Positions 5,751 through 9,817 of a stretch of DNA of 9,817 bases are shown here, in pieces (position 1 is the first letter of the stretch; the number at the start of each line of letters is the position of its first letter). Origin of the DNA: Acidimicrobiales bacterium (GTDB lineage Bacteria > Actinomycetota > Acidimicrobiia > Acidimicrobiales > VFJN01). A program made the translations under genes and the position numbers. The DNA is taken from the NCBI GenBank assembly GCA_016936035.1, contig JAFGPU010000003.1, forward strand, positions 1 to 9,817, given 5' to 3'. The notes under the pieces are model-generated. The model was given only the letters and a program-made list of their open reading frames with translations, did not search any database and was not told the origin of the DNA.

Positions 5751-6626
5751 TCACCGCGGCGCGTCGAGCACCTCGCGCAGCGTGGCGGCGAACGCCTCGG
5801 GCTGGCCGGTCTGCCCGTACTCGCCGCCCAGGAACCCCGCGTGGCCATCGGGGAACACGACCGGGGTGGTGCCGAGACGTTCGGCGACTGCGACCGCGCT
5901 GCGGGCGGTCATCTGCCCCGCCGAGTCCTCGCCGGCGGCGAGGACCACCCGGGTCGGCGCCGCAGCCACGGCCCGGAGGTCCGGCATGAAGGACGGCAGG
6001 GTGACCATGTTGACGCCGAACAGGGGGTCGTCGCGCGAGCCGTCGTCCTCGGTGGGCAGCCCGAAGGTGGCGGGGTCGGGCGCGGCCCGGTCGAGCCAGT
6101 CGGACGGCAGCGGGCCGGTGTGGCTCGTCAAGGCGATGAACTGCGCCATCGCTGCACCCCACCCCTTGGCCAGGTACAGCTCGTGGTTGGCGTGCATGGC
6201 GGCGACCATCACCTCGGCGTCGGGCAGCACGCCGGCCAGCGGGGGCTCGTGGGCGACGAGCGTGGCGACGTCGTCGGGGTGGGCTGCCACCCAGGCCAGC
6301 GCGTTGACCGCACCACCGCTGCTGGCGAACACGTCAACCCGGCCGCTGCCGAGGGCGTCGACGAGGCGATGCAGGTCGTCGGCATGCGTGGCGGGGGTCG
6401 CGGGGTCGGCGTCGCCGGTCAGCCGGCTGCGCTCGACGCCCCGGGGGTCGTAGGTGACCACCGTGCGGTCGGCGAAGTAGCCCGACAACGTGTCGAAACC
6501 AGCGGCCCCCATCGGTGAGGCGATCATGAGCAGCGTGGGCGCCGGGCCGGGCCGCTCGGGCGCACGGACGTCGTAGGTGACGACGGCACCGGGCACGTCG
6601 AGGGTTCGGGTCGCAGGCTCGCTCAT
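5751..6626 (-). CDS. Alpha/beta hydrolase, substrate unknown
   Basis: A 291-residue cytoplasmic protein (no signal peptide) of the alpha/beta hydrolase fold. The strand-turn LLMIASPMGAAGFDTL (32-47) is in the oxyanion-hole position, and VTYDPRGVERS (57-67) is the usual loop before the cap. The nucleophile elbow is VFASSGGAVNAL (99-110), with S103 as the likely nucleophile; the first elbow Gly is Ala here, as in some esterase groups. The acid is probably E233 or D234 in AAGEDSAG, and the base H262 in FPDGHAGF. The ATG at 6626 is chosen over 6659 because AGAGG lies just upstream and homologues usually start shortly before the first strand. It sits upstream of the secreted protein on the same strand, 191 bases apart, so co-transcription is possible but not shown. 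Substrate cannot be read from sequence. Confidence 0.85.
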   Translation of the reverse strand: MSEPATRTLDVPGAVVTYDVRAPERPGPAPTLLMIASPMGAAGFDTLSGYFADRTVVTYDPRGVERSRLTGDADPATPATHADDLHRLVDALGSGRVDVFASSGGAVNALAWVAAHPDDVATLVAHEPPLAGVLPDAEVMVAAMHANHELYLAKGWGAAMAQFIALTSHTGPLPSDWLDRAAPDPATFGLPTEDDGSRDDPLFGVNMVTLPSFMPDLRAVAAAPTRVVLAAGEDSAGQMTARSAVAVAERLGTTPVVFPDGHAGFLGGEYGQTGQPEAFAATLREVLDAPR

Positions 6627-6742
6627 GCACCTCTGACGACGTCGGGGCGGGAAACTCATCGGAGGCGGCGACCGGCGGCATCGCCGCGTCCCACCGGGCC
6701 AGCGTGTGATCGCCGTTCGAGACGGATCGTCGCCGGGTTGGC

Positions 6743-6749
6743 ATCTATA
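6743..6749 (-). promoter_or_regulatory. Candidate -10 element for the hydrolase gene
   Basis: TATAGAT on the minus strand stands out in very GC-rich DNA and is a good -10 match. TTCCCC sits 16 bases upstream as a poor -35. It would give a leader of a little over 100 bases before the ATG at 6626. The divergent trpF start lies about 40 bases to the right, so the two promoters are back to back and could affect each other. Confidence 0.35.
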
Positions 6750-6777
6750 CGGCTGCGGGCCGCGCGGGGAAGGTCGG

Positions 6778-6783
6778 TAGCCT
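6778..6783 (+). promoter_or_regulatory. Candidate -10 element for leaderless trpF(BA) transcription
   Basis: TAGCCT lies 7 bases before the trpF GTG at 6791, the expected spacing when transcription starts at the start codon itself. No Shine-Dalgarno sequence is present, which supports a leaderless start. No convincing -35 is seen. It would be the promoter of trpF, trpB and trpA, which cannot be read from the trpC promoter without crossing about 3 kb of opposing genes. Confidence 0.45.
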
Positions 6784-6790
6784 GCCCGCG

Positions 6791-7462
6791 GTGTTCGTCA
6801 AGGTGTGCGGGATCACGAACGAGGAGGATGCCCTGCTGGCAGTGGCCATGGGTGCCGATGCCGTCGGGTTCGTCTTCGCGCCGTCGCCCCGGCAGGTCGC
6901 GCCGCAGAAGGTCGCCGACATCGTCAAGCGCCTCCCGGCCGAGATCGTGACGGTCGGCGTGTTCCGCGACGAGAGCCGCGAGCGGGTCGTCGACATCGCC
7001 CACACCGCCCGCCTGCGTGCAGTGCAGCTCCACGGGCACGAGACGTCGGCCGACAGCCACTGGATCCGCCAGCGGGTGCGGCTCATCATCAAGGCGTTCG
7101 CGGCCGGCGACCCGCAGCTCGACGAGGCCGACGAGTACGCAGCCGACGCCTTCCTGGTCGACTCGGCCACCCCGGGTTCTGGTGAGGTGTTCGACTGGTC
7201 GCTGGCCGAGGGCGCCCCCTCCAACCGGCGCATCATCCTCGCCGGTGGGTTGACGCCCGAGAACGTGGCCGACGCCATCCGCGTCGTGCGCCCGTGGGGC
7301 GTCGACGTGTCCACCGGCGTCGAGGTGTCCCCGGGCCGCAAGGACGCCCGCAAGATCCGTGCGTTCGTCGAGGCTGCCAGGGCGGCAGAACCGCCCGCCC
7401 CGGTCGCCCAGGGCGACCGCGAGACCCGGCCGTTCGACTGGATGCTCGACGAACGGCCGTGA
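6791..7462 (+). CDS. trpF: Phosphoribosylanthranilate isomerase
   Basis: A 223-residue (beta/alpha)8-barrel enzyme that converts phosphoribosylanthranilate to CdRP by an Amadori rearrangement, the step before TrpC. The catalytic pair is present: C6 in KVCGIT (4-9) as general base and D124 in FLVDS as general acid. Other family motifs are GFVFAPSPR (26-34), VGVF (55-58), VQLHG (78-82), AGGLTPENV (151-159) and GVDVSTGVE (170-178). It starts with GTG directly at the KVCGIT strand and has no ribosome site. The last 24 or so residues (from about 200, Pro-rich then charged, ending WMLDERP) extend past the usual end of the barrel. It is first in the trpF-trpB-trpA run. A dedicated TrpF is notable because many Actinomycetota use PriA instead. 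Confidence 0.96.
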   Translation: MFVKVCGITNEEDALLAVAMGADAVGFVFAPSPRQVAPQKVADIVKRLPAEIVTVGVFRDESRERVVDIAHTARLRAVQLHGHETSADSHWIRQRVRLIIKAFAAGDPQLDEADEYAADAFLVDSATPGSGEVFDWSLAEGAPSNRRIILAGGLTPENVADAIRVVRPWGVDVSTGVEVSPGRKDARKIRAFVEAARAAEPPAPVAQGDRETRPFDWMLDERP

Positions 7463-7468
7463 CGTCCA

Positions 7469-7495
7469 CCCTCCTCCGTCCCCCCACCCCCTCCT
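7469..7495 (+). other. C-rich pyrimidine tract between trpF and trpB
   Basis: Of 27 bases, all but one G (7478) and one A (7486) are C or T. The tract fills most of the 43-base gap between trpF and trpB and takes the place where a purine-rich ribosome site would be expected. C-rich, G-poor RNA of this sort can be bound by Rho, but no such role is shown. Confidence 0.4.
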
Positions 7496-7505
7496 GGACC
7501 TGCCG

Positions 7506-8708
7506 ATGAGCGACAACCCCGTGCCCGTGATGGGCGACCCCGGCGCCACCGGCCGCTTCGGCGAGTTCGGCGGTCAGTTCGTGCCCGAGACGCTCGTGCC
7601 GGCGTGCCAGCAGCTCGAGGCGGCGTTCCGCGACGCCTGGGCCGACCCCGGCTTCCGCGCCGAGCTCGACCGCCTGCTCCGCGACTACGCCGGTCGTCCG
7701 TCGCTGCTGACCGAGTGCGCCAACCTGTCGGCCGAGCTCGGGTGCCGCGTGCTGCTCAAGCGCGAGGACCTCAACCACACGGGATCGCACAAGATCAACA
7801 ACGTCCTCGGCCAGGCTCTGCTGGCCAAGCGCATGGGCAAGACCCGCATCGTGGCCGAGACGGGCGCCGGGCAGCACGGGGTGGCGTCCGCCACCGCCGC
7901 AGCGCTGCTGGGCCTCGAGTGCACCGTGTTCATGGGCGAGGTCGACATGGCCCGCCAGGCGCTCAACGTGTTCCGCATGCGCCTGCTCGGCGCCGAGGTG
8001 CGGCCGGCGTCGTCGGGCAGCCGCACACTCAAGGACGCCACCAACGAGGCGCTGCGCCACTGGGTGGCGGCGGTCGAGGACACCCACTACTGCCTGGGAT
8101 CGGCCATGGGGCCCCACCCCTACCCGTTCATGGTGCGCGAGCTGCACCGGGTGATCGGCGACGAAGCCCGCGAGCAGTGCCGCTCGCTGACCGGTGGCGA
8201 CCCCGACGTGGTCGCAGCCTGCGTCGGCGGCGGTTCCAACGCCATCGGCATCTTCTCGGGGTTCGCTCACCTCCCGGCCGTCGAGCTCTGGGGAGCCGAG
8301 CCCGCGGGCGGCGCCGCCATCGGCCGAGGGGTGCCTGGCGTGGTCCACGGATCCAAGTCGTTCCTGCTGCAGGACGAGGAGGGGCAGGTGCTCAAGGCCG
8401 AATCGATCTCCGCCGGGCTCGACTACCCGGGCGTCGGTCCCGAGCACGCCTTCCTGGCCGCCACGGGCCGGGCCCGCTACGACCAGGTGACCGACGCCGA
8501 GGTGCTCGACGCGTTCGAGCTGCTGGCCCGCACCGAGGGCATCATCCCGGCGCTGGAGTCGGCCCACGCCCTGGCGCTCGTGAGCCGCGACCGGGCGGCG
8601 CTGGCGGGGAAGGTGGTGCTCATCAACCTGTCGGGCCGAGGTGACAAGGACGTGGCCCAGGTGGCCCAGCTGCTCGGGGCCGACCTGTCGGGAACGGGGG
8701 TGTCGTGA
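7506..8708 (+). CDS. trpB: Tryptophan synthase beta subunit
   Basis: A 400-residue PLP enzyme that joins indole, channelled from TrpA, with L-serine to give L-tryptophan; it works as the alpha2-beta2 complex in the cytoplasm. Hallmarks are [15 protein letters not shown] (16-30), K96 as the PLP Schiff-base lysine in [10 protein letters not shown]118 in ETGAGQHG as the catalytic acid/base, the [15 protein letters not shown] segment (151-165), the phosphate-binding GGGSN (241-245), E351 near the cofactor ring, and S376 in NLSGRGDKD. All key residues are kept and length is normal for TrpB1. The ATG at 7506 is chosen for its fit to the family N-terminus although no clear ribosome site precedes it; in-frame starts at 7521 and 7530 are poorer alternatives. 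Its stop overlaps the trpA start by 4 bases. Confidence 0.97.
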   Translation: MSDNPVPVMGDPGATGRFGEFGGQFVPETLVPACQQLEAAFRDAWADPGFRAELDRLLRDYAGRPSLLTECANLSAELGCRVLLKREDLNHTGSHKINNVLGQALLAKRMGKTRIVAETGAGQHGVASATAAALLGLECTVFMGEVDMARQALNVFRMRLLGAEVRPASSGSRTLKDATNEALRHWVAAVEDTHYCLGSAMGPHPYPFMVRELHRVIGDEAREQCRSLTGGDPDVVAACVGGGSNAIGIFSGFAHLPAVELWGAEPAGGAAIGRGVPGVVHGSKSFLLQDEEGQVLKAESISAGLDYPGVGPEHAFLAATGRARYDQVTDAEVLDAFELLARTEGIIPALESAHALALVSRDRAALAGKVVLINLSGRGDKDVAQVAQLLGADLSGTGVS

Positions 8709-9574
8709 CGGCTCCCGACGGCACCTCCACCGAGGGCACGACGTCCGCCGGCGCCTCGACCGCCAGCACGTCGTCCGCCGGCATCGGCCCGCTCGAAGCC
8801 CGCCTGCGGGCGACCCGTGACGCGGGCCGCAAGCTGCTCGTCCCGTACGTGACGGGCGGGTTCCCCGACTGGGAGCGCACGGTCGAGGCGTGCGCCCTGG
8901 CCGGTGCCGACGCCATCGAGGTCGGCATCCCGTTCTCCGACCCGGTGATCGACGGCCCCACCGTGCAGGAGGCGTCCGAGCGGGCCCTGGCCGCCGGGGC
9001 AACGCCCCGGGACATCGTGGGAGCCATCGCCGGCCTCGACACCGGGGGCGTGCCCCTGGTCGTCATGACCTACTACAACATCATCCACCGCTACGGGCAC
9101 GAGCGCTTCGCTTCCTCGCTGGTCGAGGCGAACGTCGCGGCCACGATCGTGCCCGACCTCCCCCTCGAGGAGGTGGGCCCGTGGGCGGCGGCGGCCGATG
9201 CCGCCGGGGTGGAGACCGTGCTGCTGGCGGCGCCCACCGCCTCCGACGAGCGGCTGGCGCGCATCTGCGCCCGTTCCCGCGGCTTCGTGTACGGGGTGGG
9301 GCTGCTGGGCGTGACCGGCGAGCGCGCCGTCCTCGCCCGCAGCGCGCTCGACATCGCCCGCCGGCTCAAGGCCGTGACCGACACGCCGGTGCTGGTGGGC
9401 ATCGGCGTGTCGAACGCGGCGCAGGCGGCCGAGGTCGCCACCGTGGCCGACGGGGCGATCGTGGGCTCCGCGGTGGTGCGGCGCCTGCTCGACGGCGAAG
9501 GCCCTGCCGGGGTGGGCGAGTTCGTCGCCGGGCTGCGGCGCGGCCTCGACGACGCGTCAGGTCCCAGCTCGTGA
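8705..9574 (+). CDS. trpA: Tryptophan synthase alpha subunit
   Basis: A 289-residue barrel enzyme that cleaves indole-3-glycerol phosphate to indole and glyceraldehyde 3-phosphate and feeds indole to TrpB. Catalytic E72 in [10 protein letters not shown] and D83 in [10 protein letters not shown] match E49 and D60 of the Salmonella enzyme; Y197 in [13 protein letters not shown] matches the active-site tyrosine before the GVTG loop, and VGIGVS (231-236) and GAIVGSAVV (250-258) form the phosphate site. Residues 4-26 are a Ser/Thr/Ala/Gly-rich extension that E. coli TrpA lacks. The GTG at 8705 overlaps the trpB stop in GTGA and has a G-run 4 bases upstream; no start codon lies nearer the conserved part, so the extension appears real. 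The stop in turn overlaps the next gene by 4 bases. Confidence 0.96.
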   Translation: MTAPDGTSTEGTTSAGASTASTSSAGIGPLEARLRATRDAGRKLLVPYVTGGFPDWERTVEACALAGADAIEVGIPFSDPVIDGPTVQEASERALAAGATPRDIVGAIAGLDTGGVPLVVMTYYNIIHRYGHERFASSLVEANVAATIVPDLPLEEVGPWAAAADAAGVETVLLAAPTASDERLARICARSRGFVYGVGLLGVTGERAVLARSALDIARRLKAVTDTPVLVGIGVSNAAQAAEVATVADGAIVGSAVVRRLLDGEGPAGVGEFVAGLRRGLDDASGPSS

Positions 9575-9817
9575 GCACCCGCCCCGACGGGCCGCCCGGG
9601 TCGGCACCACCACCGGCACCCGGGCCGCCGCCTCCGCCGCCACCCCCACCGGTGCCCGCGCCGCCGCGGACGTCTCCGCCATCGCCGTCGCCGCCGTCGT
9701 CTCCGCCACCGCCGCCGCCCCCACCCCCACCTGCACCGTCGTCTCCGGTGCCGGCATGGGGTGCGCCGCCGTCGTTCGCGCCTGGTCCCGGGCGCGGTGA
9801 TGTCCCCGGTCCGCCCG
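9571..9817 (+). CDS. Proline-rich N-terminus of an unidentified protein, partial
   Basis: A GTG at 9571 overlaps the trpA stop in GTGA and opens a frame that continues past the right edge. Of the 82 residues seen, 44 are Pro, including runs of nine (19-27) and ten (45-54), with Ser, Ala and Gly between; W63 and F69 are the only aromatic residues. This looks like a disordered N-terminal region such as often precedes membrane domains in GC-rich actinobacteria. The domain that would name the protein is out of view: lgt follows trpA in many actinobacteria, and small membrane proteins or CPBP-type proteases are other options, but nothing here selects one. Codon choice among Pro codons is mixed, which is consistent with real protein selection rather than a simple DNA repeat. 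Confidence 0.6.
   Translation, partial: MSTRPDGPPGSAPPPAPGPPPPPPPPPVPAPPRTSPPSPSPPSSPPPPPPPPPPAPSSPVPAWGAPPSFAPGPGRGDVPGPP

Noticed and set aside
5668..6162. Minus-strand open frame reaching past the hydrolase stop
   Set aside because: It mostly overlaps the hydrolase in another frame and has no ribosome site or recognisable motif.
3748..6453. A 901-codon plus-strand open frame
   Set aside because: It covers two minus-strand genes with clear signal peptide, cysteine pattern and catalytic motifs. Its own translation is an Arg/Gly/His-rich product typical of the antisense frame in GC-rich DNA.
6665..6686. Small inverted repeat GCGGCG/CGCCGC upstream of the hydrolase
   Set aside because: A six-base pair of this composition is expected by chance in such GC-rich DNA.
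7233..9002. A 589-codon minus-strand open frame
   Set aside because: It is antisense to trpF, trpB and trpA, which carry all their catalytic residues; no motif is seen in the antisense product.
9557..9757. Minus-strand ORF across the proline-rich region
   Set aside because: Ala/Val-rich translation is the expected antisense of proline codons; the plus-strand frame is coupled to trpA by a GTGA overlap and is preferred.

Overview
The window is GC-rich DNA of the kind found in Actinomycetota. It has many GTG starts, 4-base GTGA gene overlaps and several starts that look leaderless (a TAnnnT-type hexamer 7-8 bases before the start codon). A separate trpF, which Streptomyces and Mycobacterium lack because PriA does that step, together with a secreted protein built of neocarzinostatin-like domains, fits an early-branching actinobacterial class such as Acidimicrobiia. 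The class assignment is inference; no rRNA or other marker is present.

Layout. 1-999 (minus) is the N-terminal part of a NuoF-like FMN/NADH-binding protein that runs off the left edge. Divergent from it, 1072-2531 (plus) holds a YgfZ/GcvT-like folate-binding protein and, 14 bases later, a small J-domain protein with a C-terminal membrane anchor. 2532-2944 holds two tandem copies of a 60-base hairpin-forming repeat, a possible promoter and a doubtful 50-residue ORF. trpC follows at 2945-3724. It converges on a minus-strand block: a secreted five-domain neocarzinostatin-fold protein (3784-5559) and an alpha/beta hydrolase (5751-6626). Plus-strand trpF, trpB and trpA then run from 6791 to 9574, and trpA overlaps the start of a proline-rich protein cut by the right edge.

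How the genes work together. TrpC, TrpF, TrpB and TrpA carry out the last steps of tryptophan synthesis: CdRP to indole-3-glycerol phosphate, PRA to CdRP, and indole-3-glycerol phosphate plus serine to tryptophan. The genes are in pathway-typical order, but trpC is separated from trpFBA by about 3 kb carrying two opposite-strand genes with no evident role in tryptophan synthesis, so trpC and trpFBA must be transcribed as at least two units. The YgfZ-like and J-domain proteins form a short likely operon concerned with Fe-S protein maintenance and chaperone recruitment.

Most of the window is ordinary core metabolism. I do not see a clear undescribed multi-gene system. The parts most worth a second look are the five-domain neocarzinostatin-like protein with its regular four-cysteine pattern, the tandem hairpin repeats before trpC, and the interruption of the trp cluster.
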